Source: Lucifuga dentata (taxonomy: Eukaryota; Chordata; Actinopteri; Ophidiiformes; Bythitidae). From it: a stretch of 64,000 bases of DNA. Made by a program: the position numbers and the translations under genes. The stretch covers positions 19,251-83,250 of the forward strand of contig VXCM01005068.1 in assembly GCA_014773175.1 (NCBI GenBank). The letters run 5' to 3'. Shown piece after piece: positions 47,501-52,391 of the stretch; the first letter of the stretch is position 1, and each line of letters begins with the position of its first letter. Under the pieces are notes generated by a model. The model was given only the letters and a program-made list of their open reading frames with translations, was not told where the DNA came from and searched no databases.

Positions 47501-49895
47501 CAACACAGGTGTCTGGCTGCTATGGCAACCAGCGAGAGTTGGTGGGTGTTTAGTGTTTAATGCTGTAGAGTTGTCTGCAATGTGGTTGTCTTTTCTGAAC
47601 TACTGTTATGTCTTTTTAAAATTAGTTTTCTGTCATGTCATTTTTAATTTTAGAAAACATGGCAACGCTTCAGGTCGCTTCATAGTTTCTTGAATTGTGT
47701 TCGGTGAAACCTCGTCACGATTTCTCAAATTCTATTTTCTGTAATGTTTTCTCAGATGCTTTCTTCTTCTTCCAACACGTTTTCTGGAACATGAGATTTT
47801 GTAGAATACATTTGTGCTTTTTTTTTTTTTTTGTTGTGTTAATTTTTCTGAAATGTTGTGTTATGCATCTCAGGACACACAGATTAGTAGCATAGTGTGT
47901 ATGTGCAGTACTGCTTATAGTGGGATTTCTATGTTTGAATGTACTTTTTTTGCACGGCCAACAGAGACAGACAATGAGTCCACGGAGCTCTTTTCCTGCT
48001 GAACTTTTCTCACGGTGCTTCTTTGTTCTCTCCTTCCTTATTGATTCTTTCTTACCTTTCACCTCCCTCTCTGAAAAGATTCGTGGACGGCATTGAAACG
48101 GAGACCAATTCCAACTCATCACCGAAGTTTGAGTTCAGCCCCAGCATGTCACCCACAGCACCCCCCTCCTCATGCTCAGGTGACACACACAAACACACAC
48201 ACACATACACTTCCCTTCTTTTGTAGAAGGATAGTTTCGTCTGGACACTGAAGAGAATTAATATTTGTGTGTGTGCGTAGGTATCCGGGAGCAGTCTGAA
48301 ATCAAGCAGAATATGACTAAACTAACTGAAGAGGTGAGTTCTGACTTGTTATACACAAATATAACTTCATAATTAGCTCCAGTTTGTGCCTTTAGATATT
48401 CAAATAACATACAACAATTAAATAAGTTGCATGAATGAACTGAATTCTCCTGCCTGACTGTCTGGCCAGTTGTCAGTTTATCCTTATTGCTGTATTGCAG
48501 TTTGCAAAATATATTAAAATAAGGCAGAAATCTCCATATCTTCGGCAAGTGCCTCCATGACCATCTGACATTGTTCATGCTATGAAAACACATCAACGTG
48601 TCATCATGCTACAATATCTTCAATATCGTGGTGAAAAATTGTTATCATGTAGAAAAATTATACAGGTGTTACCATGAACGATATGATGAAACCACCAATA
48701 TAAGAAATAAAGGTCTAAAGCATCTATAAACAGAAATATATAGCCCAAATAAATGGTGCTGCCGTCCATGAAAATGATGTGTGTCACGTTATCCTTCACA
48801 CACACATTAAGTGTATGGATGTATTAGCATTTGCATGGATTCACCTTCATCTGGTTTTCCTGTGTGTGTGTGTGCGTCTTCACCATACAGATGAACACTC
48901 TCTCTGAGCAAGTCTCCCAGCTCAGTCAGGAGCTGCAGGAAGTGACACGCCTGCTTAAGCCCCTCCTCCAAATGGCACCACAGCCAATCCTGACAACCCT
49001 GACGCCAAATTTAACCCCGCCCCCTAGCAGTTCCAGCCAACTATCAACGAGCTCCTGCCTTGCAGTGCCGCCAGCAGCCTGCTCCCTTCAGAGACCTGAC
49101 ACTCATTCCCTATTGGACAGCGCAGACTTGGGGGGCAGAGACCTGCCTGGATGCCTTCTTCCCACTCCTCACTCAACAAACAGGCCTGCTTCCTCTCCTT
49201 CGCCTTCGCTTCAGCCCCCATCCAAACCCCCAGGGGGCGCCATCACGGGCCCTAACTACTCCCTCCCCACATCACCAGAGCAAGGACGCAACGAGGGATC
49301 CCTGATCCTCCGCAGCCTGCACGCATCGTGCAGCACGGGGATATTTTTCCCCTCCCTTCAGGACCAGCCCCCCCTGGCCTCTCACACCCCTTCACCCTCA
49401 CTCTCCTTCTCCATGTCTCTCTCCTCCTCGCCATCCCTCTCCCTCTGCCAAGGCCCCCACCCGTCCCGACCCGGCAGCCAAGCTAGCAGAGGCCTGCTCC
49501 CCCCGCCTCCCTCCCAGGACACCNNNNNNNNNNNNNCCCCTCCTCCCCCGTCCTCCCACTGCTCGGCTCCCCCGTCGCTCACGTCCTCCCCAGGCGACCG
49601 CCGGCTGAGAGCTTCGTGCGTCTCCCCTTCCATCCCTCCCACACCTCCCCCCCTCTCCCTGCACACCTCCGCCTTCTCTCTGCCCTTTTCTCTGGACTCA
49701 GTTGGTGCGAGGAGGAGGAGGGGGGGTGGCATCCTGACTGTGCCCTGGTGTAACTCGCTGCCAGACCCGGGTGAGGCCAGACCTGCCGCTCACCCCCAGG
49801 AGCTGGAAATGCAGGAGTGGGGCAGAGAGCCGGAGGAGGTGAAATCCTCCATGGAGCACATCAGTTTCATCGACGAGGAAGCGCCCGTGCTATGA
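2700..49895 (+). CDS. kcnh3: ELK-type voltage-gated K+ channel, Kv12.2-like (5'-partial gene, 13 exons joined)
   Basis: Spliced gene encoding a six-transmembrane voltage-gated potassium channel subunit of the EAG/ELK family; such subunits form plasma-membrane tetramers that carry subthreshold K+ current in neurons. Recognised exons: 2700-2834, 11779-11918, 14245-14503, 16346-16503, 17034-17235, 22691-23043, 24428-24627, 29883-30132, 40434-40648, 47124-47380, 48079-48179, 48281-48333, 48891-49895. All have AG/GT boundaries and phases that join. Domain order is PAS end, S1-S6 with SVGFGN filter, C-linker, CNB homology domain, coiled coil, Pro/Ser-rich tail. Assignment to KCNH3 over KCNH4/8 rests on the linker [31 protein letters not shown] in S5, the GRREIES segment, and a long glycosylatable S5-pore turret, as in remembered mammalian KCNH3. 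The CNB domain and tail are less diagnostic. The N-terminal PAS exons lie upstream of the window. Confidence 0.85.
3027..3505 (-). mobile_element. TTAA-MITE copy 3, inverted orientation
   Basis: Internal box in reverse (CTTCCAGACTGCCACTGG near 3,150); ends attgtggtcctttaa at 3,505. The left terminus is degenerate. It is followed within 50 bp by an ATCT microsatellite and the large N gap. Confidence 0.75.
3548..3736. repeat. ATCT microsatellite with 162-N gap
   Basis: Six to seven visible ATCT units, then Ns from 3,575 to 3,736. The gap probably hides more of the same repeat. Confidence 0.9.
3885..4220. repeat. Interspersed repeat fragment with CTTATAGTCGAGTATAC end; two assembly duplications
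   Basis: The right part, gcttatacttgagatcggct tatagtcgagtatac, looks like the end of a dispersed DNA repeat. Single Ns at 3,950 and 4,106 separate near-identical 60-65-bp copies of flanking text, so the true sequence is about 130 bp shorter. Confidence 0.5.
5690..5932 (+). mobile_element. Probable retroelement 3' tail ending in TTGCC repeats
   Basis: A TTTTA-rich stretch followed by taagcactttgaattgcctt, aaatttgccttgccttgcc. The phrase AGCACTTTGAATTGCC plus a short TTGCC tandem end is a common 3' terminus of fish LINE/SINE copies. No protein-coding part is recognisable. Confidence 0.45.
6640..7900 (+). pseudogene. L2/CR1-group LINE relic (reverse transcriptase 3' part and tail)
   Basis: One frame from 6,766 reads [20 protein letters not shown] then [20 protein letters not shown], with the FADD reverse-transcriptase motif coded at 6,799-6,810, followed by [20 protein letters not shown]. 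Continuation in other frames (NPAADGA..., [14 protein letters not shown]) shows frameshifts and stops. A poly-A with an assembly N at 7,356 interrupts it. The tail at 7,680-7,760 (tttgcactatgtacagcac) is typical of fish L2-like 3' ends. Clearly non-functional. Confidence 0.78.
7566..7676. repeat. CT then CA microsatellites in the L2 relic tail
   Basis: A CT run (7,566-7,601) and a CA run with occasional CATACA (about 7,629-7,676) within the 3' part of the LINE relic. Confidence 0.95.
8905..8991. repeat. GA microsatellite with assembly N
   Basis: About 85 bp of GA with a single N near 8,972, so the length is not reliable. Confidence 0.95.
10045..11092 (-). mobile_element. TTAA-MITE copy 4, split by a TAGGGCTATA element
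   Basis: The left half (10,060-10,300) carries GGTGATTT, ACTGGAGCAGTACATTTTC and ttgagataggtaatccatc. The right half (10,945-11,092) carries tgtctccaccagggaatatagtc in MITE order. The inverted-repeat element at 10,313-10,936 interrupts it. The terminal TTAA ends are not clear. Confidence 0.65.
10313..10936. mobile_element. Inverted-repeat (hAT-like?) MITE with TTAGGGCTATA termini
   Basis: Begins ttagggctatatacgatgg and ends tgtatagccctaa. The subterminal blocks are also inverted: GCTTATGATAATTTGATGAT near 10,400 against ATCATCAAATTATCATAAGC near 10,765. The centre is AT-rich with repeated CACAAATTTGTGAG-like short palindromes. A T homopolymer with an assembly N (10,900) lies near its right end. 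It is inserted in TTAA-MITE copy 4. No coding capacity. Confidence 0.7.
11779..11918 (+). CDS. kcnh3: kcnh3 exon: PAS-to-S1 linker
   Basis: Acceptor ttccccag at 11771-11778 and donor gtgagt at 11919. It reads [15 protein letters not shown] followed by [20 protein letters not shown] and [12 protein letters not shown]. The [23 protein letters not shown] block is the strongest KCNH3 signature in the window, since KCNH4 and KCNH8 differ here. This cytoplasmic linker joins the PAS domain to the voltage sensor. The exon ends in phase 0. Confidence 0.95.
12875..13466 (+). mobile_element. TTAA-MITE copy 5, complete
   Basis: About 590 bp bounded by TTAA on both sides (12,875 and 13,463), starting aaggaccatatac and ending gtggtatggtccttt. 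Left and right ends are inverted copies of each other: GCATGTTTGAGCCTAATAT against ATATCTTAGGGTCAAACATG. A good reference copy for the family. Confidence 0.92.
14120..14158. repeat. GA microsatellite
   Basis: Pure GA dinucleotides in the intron about 90 bp before the S1 exon. Confidence 0.95.
14245..14503 (+). CDS. kcnh3: kcnh3 exon: pre-S1, S1 and S1-S2 loop
   Basis: Acceptor ccag at 14241-14244 and donor gtgaga at 14504. It encodes [20 protein letters not shown], a segment with [18 protein letters not shown], then S1 ([16 protein letters not shown]). A Gly/Ser/Pro-rich extracellular S1-S2 loop ([15 protein letters not shown]) precedes the start of S2 ([12 protein letters not shown]). It ends after the first base of a codon. 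The S1-S2 loop is the variable part. A GA microsatellite (14121-14158) lies about 90 bp before the acceptor. Confidence 0.96.
15517..16255. mobile_element. Outer MITE, GGTGTCAAA...TTTGACAT ends
   Basis: Left end aggggtgtcaaaccagttcc with gaggggcttcaggttttcag; right end gaaaacctgcagcctctggg and ccctcctcagcacatgatttgacat. These are inverted relative to each other. It is interrupted by the TGCTGCGTTCCAG element at 15,674-16,208. The right end lies about 90 bp from the acceptor of the exon at 16,346. Confidence 0.7.
15674..16208. mobile_element. Inner MITE, TGCTGCGTTCCAG...CTGGAACACAGCA ends
   Basis: Left end tgctgcgttccagttacagt followed by gggaagtcagaatttccc; right end aattccgagttctgaggtaa then ctggaacacagca. 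This terminal inverted repeat of about 40 bp is imperfect. The interior is AT-rich and non-coding. It is inserted within the outer MITE. Similar CTTCCGAGTTCCGAG and GAATGCAGCAT text near 56,260-56,300 may be a remnant of the same family. Confidence 0.75.
16346..16503 (+). CDS. kcnh3: kcnh3 exon: S2 end to S3
   Basis: Acceptor ctctgcag at 16338-16345 and donor gtgagt at 16504. It reads [20 protein letters not shown] then [20 protein letters not shown] and [13 protein letters not shown]. It contains the LNFRTT motif at the S2 end and the S3 aspartate ([11 protein letters not shown]) typical of the EAG/ELK voltage sensor. It ends in phase 0. A nested MITE pair ends only about 90 bp upstream. Confidence 0.96.
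16504..17033 (+). other. kcnh3: kcnh3 intron
   Basis: A 530-bp intron with no recognisable repeats or ORFs; the plus-strand frame running out of the S3 exon stops soon after the donor. Confidence 0.85.
17034..17235 (+). CDS. kcnh3: kcnh3 exon: S4 voltage sensor and S5
   Basis: Acceptor catgcag at 17027-17033 and donor gttagt at 17236. It opens with [20 protein letters not shown], the S4 helix with basic residues every third position, followed by [20 protein letters not shown] and [15 protein letters not shown] (S5). It ends in [13 protein letters not shown] at the start of the turret. [10 protein letters not shown] and [10 protein letters not shown] match KCNH3 better than KCNH4 or KCNH8, which have SLVHLLKTV. 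The donor is followed by an AT-rich stretch. Confidence 0.97.
18084..18200. repeat. 10-bp tandem array, unit about CATGTCAGTA
   Basis: Around eleven units of gtacatgtca / gtatatgtca alternate in the kcnh3 intron. The unit contains the palindrome GTACATGT..., so each repeat can pair with its neighbour. Confidence 0.9.
19815..20395. repeat. Degenerate TAGGG/TAGAG pentanucleotide satellite, about 580 bp
   Basis: Nearly continuous 5-bp units on the plus strand, mostly GGGTA, with GAGTA, GGATA and CAGTA variants. The minus-strand reading gives long Tyr/Pro/Thr/Leu pseudo-ORFs, which are artefacts of the repeat. The unit lacks one T of the vertebrate telomere repeat TTAGGG. Located in the kcnh3 intron 17,236-22,690. 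Confidence 0.95.
22255..22690. repeat. Polypyrimidine tract of about 430 bp (CTTT then CT/CTGT) up to the pore-exon acceptor
   Basis: From about 22,260 the plus strand is almost purely C and T, with only scattered G and very few A: a CTTT array at 22,286-22,321, then CT, CTGT and CCT variants, running straight into the AG at 22,689-22,690. The minus-strand Arg/Glu ORF over this tract is an artefact. It acts at least as the polypyrimidine tract of the acceptor. Confidence 0.95.
22691..23043 (+). CDS. kcnh3: kcnh3 exon: S5-pore turret, selectivity filter, start of S6 (frame broken by assembly N)
   Basis: The acceptor follows a long CT tract (ctctctcag, 22682-22690); donor gtgagt at 23044. It begins [19 protein letters not shown] and continues as a long extracellular turret with four N-glycosylation sequons: NSS 22801, NMS 22816, NSS 22855, NGS 22870. 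After the N it reads [20 protein letters not shown] and [20 protein letters not shown] then CTMLIG. SVGFGN (22968-22985) is the ELK selectivity filter. The frames either side of the N at 22,899 do not match: as written, translation runs into TGA at about 22,933. The frame is restored only if the N stands for a length equal to 2 modulo 3, so this is an unresolved contig join and not evidence of a pseudogene. Confidence 0.93.
23044..24427 (+). other. kcnh3: kcnh3 intron (pore exon to S6 exon)
   Basis: Contains the mariner transposase relic. The remainder, 23,440-24,420, has no recognised element. Confidence 0.85.
23150..23430 (-). pseudogene. Mariner-type transposase relic
   Basis: The minus-strand frame reads [20 protein letters not shown] then [19 protein letters not shown], recognisably the HPPYSPDLAPSDYHLFP...KRF region around the last catalytic Asp of mariner transposases. 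One residue is inserted and the DYHLF block is altered. Upstream residues are less clear and no intact ORF is present. It is located in the intron after the pore exon. Confidence 0.7.
24428..24627 (+). CDS. kcnh3: kcnh3 exon: S6 end and C-linker
   Basis: Acceptor ctcgcag at 24421-24427 and donor gtgagg at 24628. The exon reads [20 protein letters not shown] followed by [40 protein letters not shown] and NGIDVSE. This is the end of S6 with the [13 protein letters not shown] gate region, then the C-linker helices. A second in-frame GT lies a few bases past the chosen donor. 24628 is preferred because it leaves phase 0, which fits the LLKDFPDEL exon. Confidence 0.96.
25086..25158. repeat. GACA/CA compound microsatellite
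   Basis: Starts with gagacagacagacagagaca and passes into CACACAGA repeats. Confidence 0.9.
25805..29663. mobile_element. Old hAT-like element (TACCCACCTCTG end) hosting a fold-back insertion
   Basis: The right end ttactacccacctctg (29,648-29,663), preceded by actactcagtaaagtacaa and acttaagtaaat, is the typical terminus of an abundant fish hAT-type family whose copies end in CAGAGGTGGGTAGTA. The left side (about 25,805-26,050) carries the matching ctcaagtaaaagtattgtta and acttgagtgagagtaatcaag motifs in inverted sense, but its terminus is eroded. Assembly duplications at 25,984, 29,095 and 29,330 lie inside. Confidence 0.6.
26252..29012. mobile_element. Fold-back element with about 370-390-bp inverted arms and AATTCAGAT tandem repeats
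   Basis: Left arm about 26,252-26,622 starts tatgaaagcaaaatagggtc; right arm about 28,626-29,012 ends gaccctattttgctttcata. Each arm contains many tandem or variant copies of an ATTCAGATTGAAAAA motif (ATCTGAATTTTTTC on the other side), then a unique block (GATAGGCAATCAAAT against ATTTGATTGCCTATC). CGTTAG flanks both outer ends, a candidate 6-bp target duplication. The 2-kb centre has no ORF of note; it holds an assembly duplication around 28,059 and a poly-A run at 28,199-28,260. Confidence 0.75.
29883..30132 (+). CDS. kcnh3: kcnh3 exon: C-linker end and first part of CNB homology domain
   Basis: Acceptor ttcaag at 29877-29882 and donor gtaagt at 30133. It reads [20 protein letters not shown] then [40 protein letters not shown] and [20 protein letters not shown], ending AILG. 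These are the beta-roll strands of the cyclic-nucleotide-binding homology domain, as in all ELK channels. The exon lies just downstream of a large nested transposon block ending near 29,663. Confidence 0.97.
30177..30699 (-). mobile_element. TTAA-MITE copy 6, inverted, left end eroded
   Basis: Type B copy (ends containing CACCGGTATGGTCC). It begins gatggtgcatgtttgagcac and ends in ttaa at 30,696-30,699. It starts only about 45 bp after the CNB-domain exon donor at 30,133. Confidence 0.85.
31520..31720. repeat. GGAA/GAAG purine-rich microsatellite
   Basis: GAGA and GACA repeats, then imperfect GGAAG, then clean AAGG tetranucleotides from about 31,660 to 31,720. Another CA run follows at 31,819-31,866. 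Confidence 0.93.
31819..31866. repeat. CA microsatellite
   Basis: About 48 bp of CA dinucleotides. Confidence 0.95.
32644..33020 (-). mobile_element. TTAA-MITE copy 7, right part missing
   Basis: Starts ttaaaggaccacgctggtg, a type B end, and continues to the caccagggaatatagtcc-equivalent block near 33,000, then stops. The terminal right half is absent. It contains a small local duplication of TTAGTACTAGT near 32,750. Confidence 0.75.
33104..33473 (-). mobile_element. Mariner-type relic with GGGTTGACTGATAA terminal inverted repeats
   Basis: Left end caagggttgactgataagtt atgagcc; right end ggctcagaaattatcagtca acccttata. Inside on the minus strand are fragments such as [12 protein letters not shown] near 33,230-33,290, resembling the mariner C-terminal segment and the copy at 23,150-23,430. 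It is about 370 bp, so most of the transposase is deleted. Confidence 0.65.
34717..34792. repeat. GT microsatellite
   Basis: About 75 bp of GT with one TATGT interruption near 34,741. Confidence 0.95.
35850..36462 (+). pseudogene. Non-LTR retrotransposon 3' end (C-terminal zinc-finger region)
   Basis: Reads, across a frame change, [19 protein letters not shown] then [20 protein letters not shown] and [20 protein letters not shown]. The [10 protein letters not shown]...CSLC...EIHF pattern is the conserved post-reverse-transcriptase segment of several fish LINE families. Downstream it has a 3' UTR and ends cataaataaagattgattca followed by short ATTC repeats and CA. No upstream reverse transcriptase is visible, so this is a 5'-truncated copy. 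Confidence 0.7.
36570..36935 (+). pseudogene. Possible LINE fragment (weak)
   Basis: An open stretch reads [20 protein letters not shown] then [16 protein letters not shown]. KGGxxxxDLxxY is reminiscent of the late reverse-transcriptase-domain motif of L1-type LINEs. There is no other support and the sequence is short. It could be chance. Confidence 0.25.
37597..37747. repeat. CT microsatellite with 80-N gap
   Basis: CT dinucleotides on both sides of Ns at 37,626-37,705. The sequence on both sides remains strongly pyrimidine-rich to about 37,980. Confidence 0.93.
39506..40110 (-). mobile_element. TTAA-MITE copy 8, complete, inverted
   Basis: Bounded by TTAA at 39,506-39,509 and 40,107-40,110. 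Type A ends. Internal CCTTCCAGACCACCATTGG indicates inverted orientation. It lies in the intron before the CNB-domain exon at 40,434. Confidence 0.92.
40434..40648 (+). CDS. kcnh3: kcnh3 exon: second part of CNB homology domain with intrinsic ligand
   Basis: Acceptor cctcag at 40428-40433 and donor gtgagt at 40649. It reads [20 protein letters not shown] then [40 protein letters not shown] and [12 protein letters not shown]. The TYNL motif near the end matches the C-terminal strand whose Tyr and Leu occupy the nucleotide pocket in structurally studied ELK/EAG channels, so the domain should be self-liganded. It ends in phase 0. The next recognised exon is about 6.5 kb away. Confidence 0.96.
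40984..41546 (+). mobile_element. TTAA-MITE copy 9, complete, with internal AT microsatellite
   Basis: TTAA at 40,984-40,987 and 41,543-41,546. Type B ends (accataccggcaatt and cactggtatggtctt). The right terminal inverted repeat has acquired an AT run at about 41,484-41,510. Confidence 0.9.
41989..42590 (+). mobile_element. TTAA-MITE copy 10, complete
   Basis: Starts gtaaaggaccataccaacc (one TTAA base mutated) and ends ggtgtggtcttttaa at 42,590. Type A. Same orientation as, and only about 440 bp from, copy 9. Confidence 0.9.
43308..43374. repeat. CA microsatellite
   Basis: Mostly CA with a few CATACA and CACGCA units, in the large intron before the exon at 47,124. Confidence 0.95.
43400..44700. 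promoter_or_regulatory. Candidate intronic regulatory segment (TATA and MEF2-like motifs)
   Basis: A MITE-free, locally GC-richer part of the 40,649-47,123 intron. It holds CTAAAAATAG (43,509-43,518), a full MEF2 consensus, and TATAAATA at 43,606-43,613 with GC/CAG-rich flanks. A second CTAAAAATAA lies near 44,651. Motif presence is direct; regulatory function is only inferred. Confidence 0.25.
44455..44511. repeat. CA microsatellite
   Basis: Uninterrupted CA after an initial CACAAA. Confidence 0.95.
44915..45561 (+). mobile_element. TTAA-MITE copy 11, with assembly duplication at its right end
   Basis: TTAA at 44,915-44,918; right end at 45,558-45,561. A single N at 45,497 separates two copies of the terminal 60-odd bases, so the true element probably ends once. 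Type A and well preserved. Confidence 0.9.
45670..45850. repeat. Dispersed repeat fragment (GGGAAGAAG...GGTGCGGATCCAGG)
   Basis: Contains caatttgatcaaacttggtgg, acgatccagggaagaagttg and tttggtgcggatccagg. A diverged copy of the last part occurs at about 21,066-21,122 (ggtccagggaagaagcc, ctggtgcatatctagatcc). Known to me as a widespread fish repeat; class not determined. Confidence 0.45.
47124..47380 (+). CDS. kcnh3: kcnh3 exon: acidic/proline-rich C-terminal region 1
   Basis: Acceptor gttag at 47119-47123 and donor gtgaca at 47381. It reads [20 protein letters not shown] then [20 protein letters not shown] and a Ser/Pro/Arg-rich stretch to APAELSP, leaving two bases (AG) of the next codon. 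LPSI plus an acidic run is the conserved post-CNBHD motif of ELK channels (KCNH8 has RLPSIVEDEE). GC content is high, unlike the flanking introns. Phase joins directly to the exon ending at 40,648, but a small intervening exon is possible. Confidence 0.88.
47381..48078 (+). other. kcnh3: kcnh3 intron
   Basis: About 700 bp with a short CA run after the donor and a T run near 47,818. No other features. Confidence 0.85.
48079..48179 (+). CDS. kcnh3: kcnh3 exon: VDGIE motif
   Basis: Acceptor tgaaaag at 48072-48078 and donor gtgaca at 48180. With the split Arg codon it reads [20 protein letters not shown] then [15 protein letters not shown]. The junction LSPRFVDGIE corresponds to the conserved LSPR(V/I)VDGIED of mammalian KCNH3, 4 and 8. 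Phases at both ends fit the neighbours. Confidence 0.92.
48281..48333 (+). CDS. kcnh3: kcnh3 micro-exon: start of coiled coil
   Basis: A 53-bp exon with acceptor gcgtag at 48275-48280 and donor gtgagt at 48334. Completing the split Gly codon it reads [18 protein letters not shown], a charged helix leading into the coiled coil of the last exon. The preceding GT-rich tract doubles as the acceptor pyrimidine/GT region. Phase 2 in and phase 0 out fit both neighbours. Confidence 0.85.
48334..48890 (+). other. kcnh3: kcnh3 intron
   Basis: About 560 bp of AT-rich intron with a GT run next to the acceptor; nothing else recognised. Confidence 0.85.
48891..49895 (+). CDS. kcnh3: kcnh3 last coding exon: coiled coil and Pro/Ser-rich tail
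   Basis: Acceptor catacag at 48884-48890; stop TGA at 49893-49895. It begins [27 protein letters not shown]. The leucine heptads continue the coiled coil from the previous exon, matching NQEVSQLSRELRHIMGLLQ in KCNH4 and SEQVLQMREGLQSLRQAV in KCNH3. The remainder is low-complexity, rich in Pro, Ser and Leu. It ends [14 protein letters not shown] 13-base N run (49,524-49,536) interrupts the exon, but the same frame is open on both sides. About 334 codons is compatible with ELK tails, although the tail itself is poorly conserved. Confidence 0.88.
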   Translation: MNTLSEQVSQLSQELQEVTRLLKPLLQMAPQPILTTLTPNLTPPPSSSSQLSTSSCLAVPPAACSLQRPDTHSLLDSADLGGRDLPGCLLPTPHSTNRPASSPSPSLQPPSKPPGGAITGPNYSLPTSPEQGRNEGSLILRSLHASCSTGIFFPSLQDQPPLASHTPSPSLSFSMSLSSSPSLSLCQGPHPSRPGSQASRGLLPPPPSQDTXXXXXPPPPSSHCSAPPSLTSSPGDRRLRASCVSPSIPPTPPPLSLHTSAFSLPFSLDSVGARRRRGGGILTVPWCNSLPDPGEARPAAHPQELEMQEWGREPEEVKSSMEHISFIDEEAPVL

Positions 49896-50762
49896 ACTGC
49901 AGAAAAAAACGAGCAGAGAGGGACGACGCCAGAACAAGAAAGGTGACAAACGGGATTCCTGGGAGAATCCTGACAGAAAGACGGGAGGAAAACGCAGCAG
50001 TACAAAAACGACGGAAGGTTGGATTTGCGTGAGGAGCATTTAGTCAGATGAGCTTTCCTGAAAAAGACGATTGAGGTAAAGAGAGAAGCAGCCAACAATC
50101 CAAGCTGCCACTTCCTGTGTCATTCAGTATGTTTACATGCATGTTAAAAACTTTTAAATCTGCAGGACAAAGCTGATCTTAACCAAACACAAACAACACA
50201 TAAACTTAGTTTCTGGTTTTTACGCCCACAACAAAACACGAAGGAAGTGAAAAGAAAGTTGGTGATAAAGAACAAAAAAGTCAAAAAGCTATTCGCCATT
50301 GTTTGCTTTTTTTTCGGTCCCTCTCTCTCTTTTCCTTTACATCTATTTTGCCTTCCTCCTCCGCTCCTCTTCGCTCAGCCAGTCGTGGACGAAGGCGCGT
50401 TTACGTCACACGAACACCGTTTACGTTGTTTCAGAGGTTGAGTGATGCATGGCCACGCTGCTCAAAAGCAGCCGGCTGTTTTGGACGCAATTGCGTCATA
50501 TTTCTGCATGTCCCTGTCACTTCCATGTAAAACCAGATTTGACTCTGATTATAACGCTTACACCCTTGACTAAATCATTTTAAATTTGTATAATCTAGGT
50601 CTGTTACTCTGAGTTTTAAATTTACTTATGTATTGTACAATTAGTGTTTCTTCACGTTTTGTAACGTCCAATGTCTGATGTTTGTTAGCTTTTTTTTGCA
50701 AGCAAAAGACAAATTTCCACCTTTGGATTACATAAGTGGACAATAAAGTTGATTTGAATTTG
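49896..50762 (+). other. kcnh3: kcnh3 3' UTR with polyadenylation signal
   Basis: Non-coding sequence following the stop. AATAAA at 50,742-50,747 lies in a context (ggacaataaagttgat) typical of a vertebrate poly(A) signal, so cleavage is expected about 10-25 bp later. No other strong AATAAA is seen between the stop and this point. The MITE copy at 50,873 lies just beyond the inferred transcript end. Confidence 0.65.
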
Positions 50763-50872
50763 AGTAAACAGACTTAGATTTGTGCCAATTTCAATCCCAT
50801 TATGGCGTTTACGTGACATTTGAAAAAAAAAAAAATTCATATTATCACCTTAATCCAAGTATAAGCGGATTT

Positions 50873-51531
50873 TTAAAGGACCATACCACCCATTTTGCAT
50901 GTTTGAGCCTAATACATTCAATTTTCATACACGTAATNTTTTAAAGGACCATACCACCCATTTTGCATGTTTGAGCCTAATACATTCAATTTTCATACAC
51001 GTAATGTTAATGACAGTCATTTTCCAAAGCATACTACTGGAACGGTGAATTAAAAATGTTTTTCCTACCTTCCAGACCACCATTGGTTTCAGTTCATTCA
51101 ATTCCTATTAAAATCAACTTGTTGATACCTGAGACGTTCTTGGGATAGGTAATCCATCATCACCAACAAGACGTGTATTCAGGTTTTTTTTAGAAGTTAT
51201 GTAATTTTAGCGTTTAAGCGCAATAAAAAGCATGGAGTGAATCTATGCCTCCACTGAGGAACATAGTCCCAAAAGAAGACCTACATTTATCAAAAAATTT
51301 TAACAACTGTGTCTTCATAAGGCTGCATAACTATTAGCAGGCGAAACATGGATTTTTAAGGTGGGTGTATCACTTGAATATTTGATTTTGAAAGATGAAG
51401 AGATTTTGCAAAATATCAGGAAAACTGAAATACGGTTTTATCCTTTGGGAAATGATTGTCAGTAACACTGCATGTATGAAAATTAAATATATTAGGCTCA
51501 AACATGCAAAATGGCCAGTATGGTCCTTTAA
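50873..51531 (-). mobile_element. TTAA-MITE copy 12, inverted, with assembly duplication at its left end
   Basis: TTAA at 50,873-50,876 and 51,528-51,531. The first 60-odd bases occur twice around a single N at 50,938, an assembly artefact. It begins about 110 bp beyond the kcnh3 poly(A) site. Confidence 0.9.
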
Positions 51532-52391
51532 CATGCACGTAAACATACGTAAACAGCTTAATTTAGCAGTGGCCAGTTACTAACAGAACATATAACACTG
51601 ATATGAGCCCCACACAGATTTCTGCAGCTGCCTTCTCCTCTTTAAAGGGCAGAAACCAACACATCTCTCAGGGGGAATCTTTTCCCATAGCCGCCGCTGC
51701 TTTGTGACGGCGAATGTCAACTCTTCATTCATTCTCACTCGCATCATGTCACCTCACTGCTGGACGGGATTATTTCCCTAAGATGACTGAGGCACGTAAA
51801 CACTTGGTTGACATCAAACTCTTCAGAATCAGACGTGTGTTCCTGTTCCCCATGTTTGCATAACCTGCAGAAACGCAAATATTCTAATCGAGAATTTCAT
51901 ATTTCCTTTCTGCTATCAAAGTAAAAATCAATAGATCAGCACATAAAGGACCAAAATCCTTCTCTTTTAGTGTGAACAGCCTCAGAGGCTAACAGGCTAA
52001 CATCTGGGCCAGCTGTGGAGAGTGCCGAAGACCAAGGCTTGATTTAAAGGAAAAGTTTCGGGGAAACGCATAAATCCCAAAACTTCTCCCAGATCCTCAG
52101 ATTATTTCTCGTCTACGACTTCTTACATCAGCAAGTTCCCGCATCAGTCCCAAGCTTTAGCCATTCGTGCCTTCTCCATATAAAGACACAGACCATCCTA
52201 TAGTCCAAACGCATCAGCTACGAGTGAGGTAGAAAGCCATCGACTCGACCTGCACCTTCAAATCTAACTTTATTTAGTTTTGTTTATGAAAGCAATCAGG
52301 AAATATACTGTGTTTTTGGGACAAATACAAACAGGGGAAGAAGAGGTGTCAGTTTACTGTCTAACTACGCTCACTCCACAACTGGATGCAT

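Noticed and set aside
2700..49895. Assignment of the channel to kcnh8 or kcnh4
   Set aside because: The [18 protein letters not shown] linker, S5 [11 protein letters not shown] and long glycosylated turret fit KCNH3 better, although the CNB domain and LPSI exon look KCNH8-like. Kept as an alternative, not the call.
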